This document shows positions 11,149-23,133 of a DNA stretch of 64,000 nt, piece by piece; within the stretch, counting starts at the first letter, position 1, and every line of letters starts with the position of its first letter. The translations under genes were made by a program, and so were the position numbers. Under the pieces are notes generated by a model, which was not told where the DNA came from, made no database searches, and saw only the letters and a list, made by a program, of their open reading frames with translations. Source of the DNA: Sindora glabra (taxonomy: Eukaryota; Streptophyta; Magnoliopsida; Fabales; Fabaceae); NCBI GenBank assembly GCA_020226215.1, contig CM035230.1, positions 17,279,883-17,343,882 on the forward strand, written 5' to 3'.

Positions 11149-12200
11149 TAGGTTACAAAAACTTTAAACTCTAAATTTTTCTTTTTCTATCACTGCCAAC
11201 TGTTGCATATGTTGTAACGTACCTCCTCTTCGATTTATATCTTTACCATTATTAGAGCTCTGATATCTCCTAATACCATTTATGTCCATGTACTATTGCT
11301 CCTCCCTATGTAATTTTTTCTTATTTATTTGGACTTAGTCTTTTTTCCTGATAAATTTATTACCTAGTTAAGGACTTTTTCTAGGACATTTACTATGACT
11401 CTTGCCATTGCTACTAAAAATTGCTTGATTCTTCTAATTATATTTCTTGGTCAAAGGTAATTGAAAAAAGTTGTCAATGTTAACAATTGACAGATCATTT
11501 GACCACTTAACTAATTTATATGTGAAAGAATGATAAAGATAATTAGGAAGTAATAATGCATTATTTTATTCTTTTTTATGGTTGTCTATTGATCTTTCTT
11601 TGCATTATATTTATATTGGGTATGACAATTATTATGATCTTTGGACATAAGTAAAATATCATTATATTAAAAATGATAAACATCTCTATTTGGTTGTTGT
11701 AAATTTATGACTTTCAAACAATAAATTAGAAAAAAGGTATATCTATTTTGAATCTCATTGCATAAATGTTTTCTATTATGTTTGAATTCAATACAATGCT
11801 ACCTTCCTATTCTAATCATGTGACCAAAGAGTTGGCATAATAAGATAAATTTTTTATGTTTTCTACTTTAGTTGCTCTAAGTCTTAACCATATTCCATTT
11901 AGGGTCAAATTGTTACTAGTTTTTTTATTCCTCACCTGTCAAACATTTTCCCTTATCTTTTTAGTGCTGCTTTTATGACCATAATAAAAGATGGTAATAA
12001 AAGCCAAACCATATTTTATTACTAATAATTTTATATTGATTACATAGGTTCAACATAGTTCTAAAGATTATAAAAGGGATCATAGAGTAAATCAATAGAA
12101 TCATCCCAAGTGTACTTACTATAGAAATAGAGCCATATTAAGGAGAAATGCTTTAAATTGCATGGCTGGCCTCGTCATGCTAACATTACCTAGATAAATG
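11149..12200 (+). pseudogene. Copia element 1 gag remnant with zinc knuckle
   Basis: The gag region is heavily broken. The clearest part is at 12111-12190: CTY, then a lost second cysteine (tat), and after a one-base shift a stretch reading HIKEKCFKLHGWPRHAN. This is the C-C-H-C zinc-knuckle region followed by the basic FKLHGWP motif typical of copia gag. Gag normally coats the genomic RNA in the virus-like particle. The frameshift between the second and third ligand positions and earlier stops make it non-functional. Confidence 0.7.
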
Positions 12201-12429
12201 AATCCTAGTCTGGCCAATTTGATCAATGATCCCACTATTCAATCACACTTATTGGCTCTACCTATGATAATTACCTAAAGTATCAGGGTTTTAAATATTC
12301 ATTAGTTAATAGTAATTCTGTTACCTTTCTTACTTAGTCTCCTTCTTTTAAACCATGAGTTCTTAATTCAAGTGCCTCTAATTATATATGTAGTCACCCT
12401 CATTCTCTTAATTTATTATTTTCATGAAT

Positions 12430-12720
12430 CTAATTCTTTACTTTTTTATAACTTTAGCCAATGGATCAAAAGTAGTTGCAATAGTTGTAGATTGTGCCAA
12501 ACCTTTACCTAATATGCTTTTAGATTCTATCCTATATACGCCTCATTATCCTTGTAATCTTATATCTATTAGTAGACTTGCTTGTGGTCTTAATTGTTTT
12601 ATCATATTTACTAGTAATACTTTTCTCATCTAGGACTGGGTTTAGGGCTAGATGATTGGTGTAAAATTTGAATCAATAGGTATTTATTATCTTAACTTTC
12701 CCACCTCTCATGTTTCTTGC
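12430..12720 (+). pseudogene. Copia element 1 protease region remnant
   Basis: Reads NGSKVVAIVVDCAKPLPNM, then LLDSILYTPHYPCNLISIS, RLACGLNCFIIF and, after stops, MIGVKFESIGIYYL. This is the C-terminal half of the copia aspartic protease (the L..VLY.P....NLIS...L pattern), running into the short linker before the pre-integrase domain. The catalytic D-S/T-G motif is not recognisable upstream. An open frame spans 12424-12633. Confidence 0.75.
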
Positions 12721-12739
12721 ACTACTGTTGAGTCTCTTA

Positions 12740-13580
12740 TTCTTCTTCATAACCATTTAGGCCATTCCAATTTGTCAAAGCTTTAGAAAATTATTCTTGA
12801 TGTTTCTACTTTAGCTTCTTTACATAATGAGTTTTGTTAGCTTAGTAAACAATCTTGAACTTAATTTTTGAAGAAGGTCAATAATCAGATTGCATCCTAT
12901 TTTCTTTAGTTCTTTATGATATTTGACATCCAAGTTATGTAGTATTTGTCTTTTGTTTTTAGTGTTTTGTAACCTTTATGAATGATTATGCACATTGCAC
13001 TTGGTTGGATTTAATGAAAAATCATTCTAAGTTATTTTCTATTTTTGAATCTTTTTATGCCAAAATAAAAACCAATTTAACACATATATTCAAACTTTGC
13101 AAAGTGATAATGCACATGAATACTTTTATATAAATTTTACCATTTTTTTCTTCATAAGGTATTATTCATTAGTCCTCTTGTGCTTGACCCTTTAACAAAA
13201 TGGAGTTACTGAGCATAAAAATAGATATTTGATTGAAAATGCTTGCCCTTTTTTATTACATAATAATGTTTCTTTTCACTTTTGGACTAATGCTATTATT
13301 ACTGCTTGTTACTTTATTAACAGGATGTCTTCTTCTATTCTTTAGCATAGGGTTCCTTATTCTATCTTATTTATAAATAAGCCTTTGTATGATTTTTTTC
13401 TTTATGTATTTGGTTACATATGTTTTGTTCATAATATGTCTCCTAATTAGGATAAATTCTTTACTTAATCTACCAAGTGCATCTTTTTAGGTTATTCTCA
13501 TACTCAATAAAGTTACAAATGTTATTCCCTAAAGATTCACCAACATTATTTGTCCATTGATGTTACATTCTTTAAATCCT
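12740..13580 (+). pseudogene. Copia element 1 GAG-pre-integrase and integrase remnant
   Basis: HNHLGHSNLSKL at about 12748 is the pre-integrase H...H zinc-binding motif. FVTFMNDYAHCTWLDLMKNH at about 12968 corresponds to the first catalytic segment of the integrase core; the usual D-D-Y is here N-D-Y. QNGVTEHKNRYLIENA at about 13198 contains the region of the catalytic glutamate (NG..E.KN). FHFWTNAIITACYFINRM follows, and VFGYICFVHN plus a FLGYS block end the module. The enzyme normally inserts the cDNA into the host chromosome. Multiple stops, for example within the zinc-binding and core regions, abolish function. Confidence 0.88.
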
Positions 13581-13979
13581 TTCTTTTTTACTTCACTTTT
13601 TCTTAACATCCTTGTACATTCGAAATGTTATCTATTCCTTTTATTTCTCCTATTTTTGCTCTAGTTGTGTTTAAGTTTGCCTCATCTTCTATGCTTTTGT
13701 AGGTTTATCATAGATGTACTACACCATAGATTCTACCTACTTCTATACTTGCTCTAAAGATCCTTGCAAGTTTGGAACTTGTTGACACACCTCTTACTCC
13801 ATAATCTTTACCAATTTCGGGCCTATCTTTTGATGATCAGTTTCCTATTGCTATTTGAAAAGGTACATGTTCTACATGTAATCTTCATTTTATTTTTAAC
13901 TTTCTTAGTTATTCTTCTTTATTTCCTTCATACTACGCCTTTCTTTCCTTTATTTTAATTGTGTCTATTCCTAAAATAA

Positions 13980-14760
13980 TTGATGAGGCATTTTTCCATC
14001 TAAGATGGCAATATGCTATGGTAGAAGAAATGATTGCTTTGCATATTACTAATACTTGGGACTTAGTTCTAGCCTTTAGGAAAAATCTCTTATTGGTTCT
14101 TATTGGATCTGTATTGTTAAATTTGGCCTTAAGCCTTTAGCTTAAATAGTATCTGATGTCCTTTGAAGACTTTACACTTTCCACTATATCCAAGCTCTGA
14201 TTGTTAGTCCTTGCTTATGTGTGTCTGGTGATGTAACTATTCCTCCATTTACTAAAAAAACCTTGATGGATAAGTTGTTTGGCTAAAGGCTGGTTTAGTT
14301 GCTAAAAGATATACATGGATTTATGGATTGGACTATGGTGATTTCTTTTTTCTTGTTATTATGGTGTCATCTATTTATTTATTTATATATATGATATTAA
14401 AAATTCCTTCTTTCATGGTAAGCTTCAAGAAGATATTTATATGGAACAACCTTTTAGTTTTGTTACTTAAATGGAGTTTAGTATGGTTTGCAAACTTCAT
14501 CACTTACTATATGGTTTGAAGTTATCTCTATCTACTTGGGTTGGATGTTTTAGCAGAGTTATCTAGAAATTTGGTATGGTTTAGTATGGATCTGATCACT
14601 TTTTTTTCTACAAGCATACATCTTGAGGATGGTCCATTAACTTGGTTATCTATATCAATAACATTGTTATTACTGGGGATGATTAGGATGGAATTAGTTA
14701 GCTAAAGGTACACCTATTTAGTTATTTTTAGACTAAAAATTTATACCTTTTAAAATACTT
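13980..14760 (+). pseudogene. Copia element 1 reverse transcriptase remnant
   Basis: EAFFHLRWQYAMVEEMIALH and NTWDLV at about 13984 are the start of the copia RT domain. The block around 14300 retains YTWIYGLDYGD. The active-site region at about 14650-14680 reads IYINNIVITGDD, where copia RT has a Y-V-D-D box: both catalytic aspartates are asparagine, consistent with G-to-A changes on this strand. The overlapping open frame 14328-14519 is a shifted-frame artefact. Confidence 0.88.
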
Positions 14761-14849
14761 CCTTCACATTGAAATCACACAATCAAAGTTAGATATTGTC
14801 ATTTATCAAAGAAAGTATTCATTAGACATTTTAGAGGAAATTAATATGT

Positions 14850-15480
14850 TAGATTGCAAGCCAATAGTTTTCCTATGGATTCTAATTTAAAACTTCTTTA
14901 AGGGCAGAGGGAACCTCTAATTGATCTTAGAAGGTATTGAAGATTGCTTGGTAAATTGAGATTTTTACTATTACTCAACTAGATATCTTTTTTATTATTA
15001 GAATTGTTAGTAGTTCCTTTAATCTCCATGTGACCGTCATTGGGATGAGTAATTTGAATTTTAAGATGTATTAAAGGGTTGCCGAGCTAAGGATTATAGC
15101 ATGAGAACAAGAGACATATTAAGGTGATTGGATATTTTGATACTGATTGGGTAAGATCTCTATCTAACAGATGATTCACTTTATAGTAATATACCTTTAT
15201 TGGTGGTAATTTAATATCCTGGAAAAGTAAAAAGTAAAAGGTTGTAGCTAGTCAATTACTGAGGTTGAATACTATGTTATGGCTTTAAAGACATGTGAAC
15301 TTATGTGGATAAAATAGTTAATCCAAGAATTAAAGTTTACAAAGGTGACTCAGATTAAGTTATTATGTGATAATCAAGCTATATTCCATATTGCATCTAA
15401 TCTAATGTTCCATAAGAGGACTAACATATTGAGATTGATTGTTATTTCATTAAAGAATAAGAATTATTTGGGTGTATTTG
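14850..15480 (+). pseudogene. Copia element 1 connection and RNase H remnant
   Basis: After the RT, DCKPIVFPMDSNLKLL at about 14855 is the conserved copia linker. EVEYYVMALKTCELMWIK at about 15262 and LLCDNQAIFHIASNLMFHKR at about 15361 are RNase H blocks, including the catalytic E and D contexts (E.EY and CDNQAA-like). The enzyme removes RNA from the RNA:DNA hybrid. Several stops are present. The minus open frame 15450-15683 is an overlap artefact spanning the 3' LTR. Confidence 0.85.
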
Positions 15481-15527
15481 TAACAAGCTTGGTGCATATA
15501 ATCTATATGCTCTAACTTAAGGAGGAG

Positions 15528-15694
15528 TGCTATAAATATATTTGTTGTATCTAAAATAACTATAGGTTCTAGTATTACTAGTCCTATATTAATTGTGAAA
15601 GGAGCCATCATCATTACATGTATATATTGATGTACTTTTGATGAGTTATTTACAAGGAATATTTTTTCCTCTATGTGTTCCATCTAATTTCACA
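15528..15694 (+). repeat. Copia element 1, 3' LTR
   Basis: 167 bp, beginning TGCTATAAATATA just after the purine tract ggaggag (15521-15527), the polypurine tract, and ending TTTCACA. Aligned with the 5' LTR at 10964-11135. Followed by the target duplication TACTT (15695-15699). Confidence 0.92.
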
Positions 15695-15699
15695 TACTT
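15695..15699 (+). repeat. Target-site duplication TACTT, right copy
   Basis: Identical to 10959-10963; fixes both element boundaries. Confidence 0.85.
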
Positions 15700-17384
15700 A
15701 TTTATATTGATAGAAAGGTTTATTAGTAATAATGGATGAAATATTTATTTTGGAATTGTTTGTAGAAAAATTTATAGAATTAAAAGAATTTATAAGTAAT
15801 TAGTGGATAGAACTCAATAATTTTGAGAAAAAATGAAATGAATTTTAGTAATAAAAATTTATATAATTTTTTATGGATAATTAAAATACTTTTTACAAAT
15901 TATTCAAGAACTAAGATTGATAGAATTTTGGATTAAATTAAGGTTATTACTAAAAAATACTTTAAAATTTTAATAAGAGAAAAATTGGAATTTTTAGAAA
16001 TAGCGGCATGAAGGCCAGGGTTTTAAAAGCCAAATTAAAGAGAAATTAAGTCATCAATGGCCTTATGGTGATTAGGCTTAAGATGATGAGAGGTTAATTG
16101 AAAAGTAAGAAAGAATCATGGAATATTTCTTAAGTGAGGTAAATATTATGTAATTATGGTGATGTCATATACTTGGGCACCAATTTACCTTCCATTACAA
16201 ATAGTGAGTTAAACACAAAATTTCTCCTCACACTAAGAGAAATCCATGGCCACTAAAAGGAGAAGGAGAGAAAGAGAGAAAACTTTGCAATCTTATGCAC
16301 ACTTCATCTTCTTTTGCATTTCTTGTAAGATAGTGGAAGTATTTCCTGGGTTTTAGTTAGTAAGATGATCTAAGAAGAGGTAAAACTCCATAAACCATAG
16401 TAAATTCTATTTATCTTCCTAAGTTCTTTTTGCAAGCTCTTTACTAACTCTATTTTATGTTGAATATTGTATCTTGAATACTAGATAAAGACCAAAGGTT
16501 TTTCTAGTTCCATGGATAAGTAGAGATCCACTCTTTTTCTTTTTGATTTTCTTTTAAGAAAGTTATTATATATAAAATGTATATATGTTTTTGTGATGAT
16601 TGTCTCTTACTATGCTAAAGCCATAAGTATTCATGGTGGATTATTCATTGTATCTATGTGATGATGATGCATTGAAGTCATAATGAACTATTTTTAGAAA
16701 TGGTTTTCTTAAATAGCAAGGAAGGGTTTCAAAACCTATAGTTTTGGAAAGATAATTTGGAAAATGGCTATTGGGCTTTTATCTTTAGGTGATGACTATG
16801 GTACCTTTGGAATAATAGGGGTTTTAGAACCTTGAGCATGTAGCAAGTTTCTATCTTACCACTTGTAAATGTCTAGAGTGAATAAAATTTTTTATAAGCT
16901 AGTAAAAATTTGTGTTAAATTACAAACAATACCTAACTTCAATAGAAAAGTATTTTTTTTACCAAATCTTATCTTGATAAGTGACTAAATAAAGTGACTT
17001 GAACTTTTGAAATCTAATTTAGAAAAACACGTGTAAGAATAGTTATTGCATAGTCAAATTACTATATCAAATAGTGATTAAATAATAAAATTATAGTTAT
17101 AACAACAGTCAACAATTCATACCATTTTTATTTATATTAATAATATTATTATTTTATATTATTATTCATATAGTTAAATTATTATTAATTTTATTATCAT
17201 GTATATTATTAAGGTAAATTACATAAAATTTTTTAAACTTTTTTGTATACGATTTATCCTTTATAGTATTAAAATATGCATGTCACCAAATTTTCTGCTT
17301 AATTAATAGGGAATAAGTGTGTTTAATGGGTTTTGGTCCATGACTTTTTTATAGACGAAGCTTACTAAATATAAGTCCATTAAA

Positions 17385-17605
17385 AAGGGGGCATAAACAG
17401 GCTAGGTTCGCATGTATTAGATCTATGTAGATTATAGATTAATCCATGTATTAGCTACATTTTAAAGTTGAAATAGGCCAATTTGGTAGGCTTGCAATGT
17501 GAATTAGGCTAGCTAAATTGACCCTATTTAAAATGTGGGTTTTAGCGAACTAAGTTTGCACTAGTTTTGATTTAGTTTGGTCCGCTTAACACTTTAAGCA
17601 CCCTA
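17385..17605. mobile_element. Possible hAT-type MITE remnant
   Basis: The left end aagggggcataaacaggcta and the right end, read inverted as tagggtgcttaaagtgttaa, resemble the TAGGGGTGTAAAC-type ends of a widespread plant hAT MITE family. No clean 8-bp target duplication is visible, so limits are approximate. It lies in a block (about 17080-18880) that has no counterpart in family L copy 2 and is therefore inserted DNA. Confidence 0.35.
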
Positions 17606-18900
17606 ATGGTGTAAAGAATCCTTTTTCATTAACTTTTCATTCAATATCTTAATGAAATCCATTTATGATCCTCATATATAATAATTTTTCTCCAATAACA
17701 AATAGAATTGATGCCCTAATTTCAAAAAAAGTTCTAATATTTTCCTTCTGTCAAATATTAGCTATGAGAAGGTTTTTCAAATTATTTTGTCAATTTAATT
17801 TCTTACGAAGGTATTAGATTAAAAAAGTCTAGATTATTTTTCACATCATATCATTTATTTGGGAAAATAAATTCAATAATAGAAACTTTACTTCTTGTTG
17901 GATTATTTACTTTTCTTGAATTAAAGTATATCTTTCCTAATTGATCTTTACTTTTTGGTTTTCATAATTTCTAGTTTCATAATTCTTATTTCATAACAAG
18001 TTTTAGATCCACATCTTCAAATATGAATGATAATAACTATAATAAAAATGCATAATTTGCAATGTTCATATTAAAATTTTTAACTAATGATATTAATAGT
18101 ACACTTAAATTGGTCAAGTGTTTAAAAAAATCATTGGATTAAAGATTCTTCAAAAAAAATAATTAATTAATGTCATGATGATATCAAATAAAAAATTAAC
18201 AAAGGACGTTCCTTCTCCTATTAATTAAATAAAAGTAAATGATAAGCGTATTATATATACTAAAAAAAGTTCAAAAGGATTTGGTATAATTTATCTATGT
18301 TGATTTTAGTAATATATTATCTAATGATATTGTTATTAACATTATTATTTTAAATATGATTTTAATATTATTATTCATACTATTATGAAAACTAAACATA
18401 TATTTATTATCAAAACAAGTTGCTCTAAAAAGATAGATATCATTTTTATTTTTTCCAATAACTATCATTCCTTTTAAGTTGGTGAAATTGACTACTATTT
18501 TTAAAATGTTAATTCTATAGGCAAAAACCAAGAGTATAATGCTATTATTATAATTTAATAAATGTTGTAAAAGTATGAACTAATATTTAATATAAATAGT
18601 ATTTTAACTCTACTTGGTCTTTAATTTTCTAATAATTTATTTAATATGAAATTAATAACGTAAATAGTATAAATTAATTAATACTTTTTTGTACATTAAT
18701 AATAAGATATAAATCGTAAATCGTTGTCTTTAACACTATCTTATCATTATCTCATCAATAACATGAGCCAATCTAAGATGGAAGTTTTTTTGGTAAATTA
18801 GAAATTTTCATAACTTAACATACTTATTGATAATTTATCCTTTCCATCAGATACAACTTTATAAAGTGTATGGCTAAGATTAAAACCATTGTATCCAATG
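17606..18900. other. AT-rich inserted block in family L copy 1, unassigned
   Basis: No coding region is recognised. Copy 2 of family L appears to lack this segment, which suggests one or more insertions, now too decayed to name. The minus open frame at 18295-18531 is isoleucine/asparagine-rich and not credible. Confidence 0.35.
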
Positions 18901-19840
18901 GTCCACTTTTTACTACGTCCTGTAGGTTTTAAAATCCAAAGGCATCGTAGAAATGGCCTTATTTTTGAAAAGTGAATGTTTGAAAAGTTTTCTTAAAATG
19001 GAGATACAATTGTTGCATCAAAGTTTTCAACTAAGATTTCATTTAGGGGATTCTCGGGTTTTTAACAAAATAAGAGGGAAATTTTCTATTTTTTCTACAA
19101 AAATTTACTATATTATATTCTAAACTATTTCTAAGATATTATTCTATATTTATATAAAGGCTTTTAAAGTAAAAATCACTTGGAAACAAATGAAGAGGGC
19201 CATAGTTTTTATTATATATAAACTATTTCTATTTTATGACATTATTTTGTCTCTTGCAAATTATTTTGATTAATAATCATTTGGGTAATTTTTATAACTT
19301 ATTTTTAACATAAAAAGGAGTAAAAAATTATATTTAAAACCTTTAAAAAAATGCTGAAATTTTACTAAAAAATTATGGAAAATTTGAAGAGAAAAATAGT
19401 ATTTTAATGTCAACATGTCTCCTTTCGAACTTGTTTTGATAATTTGAATCACGATTAATTTATATGACTTATTTTGAGTGTAAAAATTATTGAAAAATAA
19501 TATTTTATACCCCTAAAATTATTTTGGAAATTTTATAAATTTTTTATTAAAGTTTGATATTTAAAAAGAAAATTTTAAGAAAAGTGTGTTTCTCTCAAAC
19601 TGTTTGATAATTGGGTGTAAGGGTACTTCATATTTTTTTTAATATTGAAAAAGCTTAAAGATTAAGTTTAAAATTTATTTCAAAAATTTGGAGTATTCAT
19701 AATTTTTTTTATGAATTTTGATATTTTAAATAAATTTTTCAAGATTGTTTTGTTTAATAGAGTCCAGTTGTGGTGCATGAGCAAAGTAACTTTTGTTGAA
19801 TTTTTACTACTAAATAAAAGTAAGAATTCCTTATGTGGAT

Positions 19841-20118
19841 ATGTATGCTCCATGGTTTGTTAATAATTATATGGCATTTGTTAAATAAAATAGAATCTTT
19901 TCAGTGAGCATATTAGTATATGAAATTTTATAGTATGGACTTTTACTGATAATATTGCAAAAACTCACAAGGTACTTGTTATGTATGCTTCATAGTTTGT
20001 TAAAAATAATATGTTATTTGTCAAACAAAATATAATCTTTCTTATTAGTATATTAGTATATGAAGATTAATAGTATGGAATTTGACTAATATTGTTGCGA
20101 AAAGTCACAAGGTACTTC
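19841..20118 (+). repeat. 140-bp imperfect tandem duplication
   Basis: Two units, starting atgtatgctccatggtttgt at 19841 and atgtatgcttcatagtttgt at 19981. Shared landmarks include atattagtatatgaa, tagtatgga and cacaaggtact. The units differ at many positions, so the duplication is old. Confidence 0.85.
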
Positions 20119-20450
20119 ATAGGTTTTCATGACAAAATTAAGTTTGATTGAATGTTAGTGCATAACTTATATTATGATATATATATGTACTAATGGGTTC
20201 ATATGCAAGGGTAATTGTAAATGATAATGAACTCTTGTATGGATTTACAATGTGGTAATCTAGTAACTGGAAACAAGAAAGCTTATTATATTCTCTTGTA
20301 AACTAACAAGGTATTATGAACTCCTTTATTTATGGTCATTGGAAAAGTGACAAAAGAACTATGAATACACCTTACTAGATTATAAATTATGTTATATTGT
20401 TATATGATGTTTTCCTTGCAATGATTGACATTTTAACCTTACTTTGTTTT

Positions 20451-20510
20451 ATGTGAAAAGTGAGCCAATGAGTACCCTATGTGAAAAAAATGAGCTAGTG
20501 AGTGCTTTAT
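20451..20510 (+). repeat. Short tandem duplication of about 30 bp
   Basis: atgtgaaaagtgagccaatg is followed by atgtgaaaaaaatgagctag, each then running into agt/gagt...: two diverged units within the LTR-type sequence. Confidence 0.6.
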
Positions 20511-21039
20511 GCCCTGCTTATGTGATTTTAAGGCTTTAATCTCTATGTGACGATGTGAAAATTTGGTACGATATATGATATGAGACCTTATAGAGATAAC
20601 AGGTGTTTTACCTTGGCATCTTACTTTCCGAGTTACATGGAATGATGTACGATATAAGAAGGGGGATAAGGACAAGATATGCTCATTATGGTTGGTGTAG
20701 TGTAACAAGGTAGAACATTTAATGACATTTAATGCCTTCTTTCCATTTAGAGTAATCATAAATGATTATTATTCATTATCTTTATGAACTATTTTATGTG
20801 TTCAATGTGTATTGTATTGATTTTCTAATTCTATAGCACATAGAAATATTTAAAATAGATATGGAAAGAAATTATGGTAAGAACATGTTTAATATATGTC
20901 TTGTGTATAATTATTTTTCTTGACCAAAATTGATTGGAACAGTTATATCATACCTATTACACTAAATAATTATATTACTCATTCTACTTATAGATATACT
21001 TTTCATATACTTATTTAGGATGCTTGTTGAGATTGTTCA

Positions 21040-21700
21040 TAGATAGTGTAGGGATGTCATACTCGATTTGTCATACTGGATAAAGTTTTAGTTTTGCATA
21101 GAAACTAATAGGGTTAGGGTATTATAGGTAGCTTAGCTCCTTATTATAAGGATGACACCTCTTTTTTTGATCTTGAGTGAGGTTTTAAGGATATTCCTTC
21201 TTTAGGTGACAACTTTATATAGGGTGATATACTTAATGACCCTACCTTGAGGCTAGTAAGGTTATGGTTTTGGTTAAGTTTATTGATTTATTTCCTCCAT
21301 TAGAACTTGTAGCATCATCTGATCTTGTGGTATCTTTTAAGTTACTTGATGCTTTACTAGCTTCACTGATAACAGTTTATGTTCCATCATTGATTGTTAT
21401 TCTCCTAGTTGCTCTTCCTGTTAATCCACTAATAGTGTTTCTAGATCTACCTATTAACTTTTTTGCTATTTAGCTTGTAGTCCTATTAAATGCCCCAGTC
21501 ATAGAGTTTGACCTTTCTATATTAAGGGATCCACCTTTTTACATCCCATTATTGGTGGATCCATAAAACATGAGGGTGCCTACTTAGGTTTTAAAAGATG
21601 TTGGAGGCTCCTTTGAGCCATTAGTGAAGAGTTAGTCTAAATGATGATTGTTCACTTTTTTGGTTTCTAGACAATCACTCTTTTGACACTTTTTTTTGTA
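21040..21700 (+). other. Extra block in family L copy 1 absent from copy 2
   Basis: Sequence here is more complex than its surroundings (for example gattgttattctcctagttg) and interrupts collinearity with 60100-60260. An open frame at 21264-21473 encodes a leucine/valine/proline-rich 69-residue peptide; I find no recognisable motif and treat it as chance. It may be a variable segment of the LTR or a small insertion. Confidence 0.3.
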
Positions 21701-23133
21701 GCATTTGTATATAGAACTCTGACATGACTAGCAGTATAGCATGATTGAGAATTTTAGCATGGTATTTAAAACTATTAAATTGTCTATATGAAATATTTAA
21801 TCATGAAAATGTATATGATGTATATTATGGTGTATTTGATCTATTTTTTTGCATTTAGTTTACAAAAGTTGAGGTAAAATGAGATAAAAGATCTCAAATC
21901 ACCTAAGCCAACACAAAGAAAAGGTTTTCCAGTTTAAAAGATAAATGAGTACTTTATTATAGATATTTTCCAAATATTTATAAAAGTATGATTATATTTA
22001 ATATTCTCTAGAGTCAATTTCTAAAGAAAATATGTTATTTTTAAGTATTTATAAAAAGGTTTTTTTGATTTCCTAATGTCTTACTAACCTAATTCTTAAA
22101 CTTTGAAAATGATTTATTGTTTATTTAAAAAAATCTTCCTCTAAAATATATTTTTGGTTTCTTGAGGAAATAATATTTAATTGTGTTTTATAAATCAATT
22201 TCAAGTTTGCATTTATGATAAATGATCTTTTCTAAGAAAGTTTTTTTAATTGACTATTTAAGATTCTGCTAGAAGTAATGACCTTTTGAATAAATGAATG
22301 CATTTCTAAAATCACTTCACTAAAGGTTTTTGTTTTCTAAGGCCATTATTCTTTAACAATTTGCAAAATAGAAAAGAAAGATTATTTTGATTAATTTAAA
22401 ATTTGATTCTAAAAGAAATTGTTGCATTTCTAATTTTGATGTTATCCTTAAAATATTTAAAAGTAGAATAGGATCTTTTGATTTTTTTGAGTTTTGTTAA
22501 CTTGGTCCAATTTTATTGTATTTGTCCCATAGTTTAAGCAATTATTTTAAGATTAGAACATTAATATTTTTGAAAAATTATAAATAATCCTTGTCTATTT
22601 TTAGTAAACATCTCTTATATCTTGATCCCAAATAACCAGAAACATGTTTGTTTTCCTTAGGACTTTCAAATGTTATTTAGACAAGGTTTATAATAGTCTT
22701 TTGAAGTTTATTCTTATAAAAAAATGTTTTCTTCGTTCTATTAGTCAAATAATTATCTTCTAAAATAGTTTTAAATCTTTCTATTTAAGAAACTTTCGAA
22801 AGTAGTTTTAGTTTTCTAAAGATATTATGTTTGAATTACTTTTTAATTAGGAAAAATAAACTCTTTCGACTTATCTAAGGATCTTGCCTTAAAAAAATTT
22901 CTATTTATTGGATTTCAAAATCTCTTTCAAGAAGAAAGAAAAAGAGTTTCATTTAAGAGCTACTTAATTAATTATGCATTTCTTACTCAATAAAAAAATA
23001 ATGAATTTTTTTAATCTTATGTCTTTGTATCATAAAATATTTTAGAAAACATTTAGTTCTAGAATTGGTTTAAATTTAGAAAAGCTTGTAAAAATATTTG
23101 GTTGATGTCATAGTCTAAGATTGGATCATGACA

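Larger units (their letters stand above)
10964..15694 (+). mobile_element. Complete but dead Ty1-copia element
   Basis: A 4.7-kb element with two short LTRs (about 170 bp), a 5-bp target duplication TACTT, a primer-binding site for initiator tRNA-Met, and all polyprotein domains in copia order: gag zinc knuckle, protease, GAG-pre-integrase, integrase, reverse transcriptase, RNase H. Integrase before reverse transcriptase separates it from gypsy. Every domain has stops or frameshifts, and many changes look like C-to-T or G-to-A. It is inserted in family L copy 1 and is therefore younger than that copy. The very short LTRs and protein motifs fit small copia lineages such as Ale, but I cannot fix the lineage. 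Confidence 0.93.
10876..23133 (+). mobile_element. Long Ty3-gypsy LTR-type copy (family L, copy 1), split by insertions
   Basis: Begins TGTAATACC at 10876, directly after a polypurine tract, as a 3' LTR would. After removing the copia insertion it is collinear with 55027-61289. Matching blocks include the start, a degenerate TATA region near 16193-16204, the stretch around tagagatccact (16523), gatatgagaccttatagag (about 20577), and the taatgaccttttga / cacttcactaaag blocks (22278-22330). The right boundary is uncertain. By comparison with copy 2 the LTR may end near 21870, the remainder being internal sequence, or at about 23133 (tcatgaca). Open frames within it (18295-18531, 19270-19452, 20439-20759, 21264-21473) are not convincing genes. 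Confidence 0.6.

Noticed and set aside
14328..14519. 63-codon open frame in copia element 1
   Set aside because: It is a shadow in the reverse transcriptase region; the matching RT peptides are in other frames.
20439..20759. 106-codon minus open frame
   Set aside because: It lies inside LTR-type sequence homologous to copy 2, where the frame is not maintained, and it spans a 30-bp tandem duplication; no motif.
21264..21473. 69-codon hydrophobic open frame resembling a membrane peptide
   Set aside because: Leu/Val richness follows from T-rich composition; it is in a segment unique to one LTR copy with no supporting coding signal.
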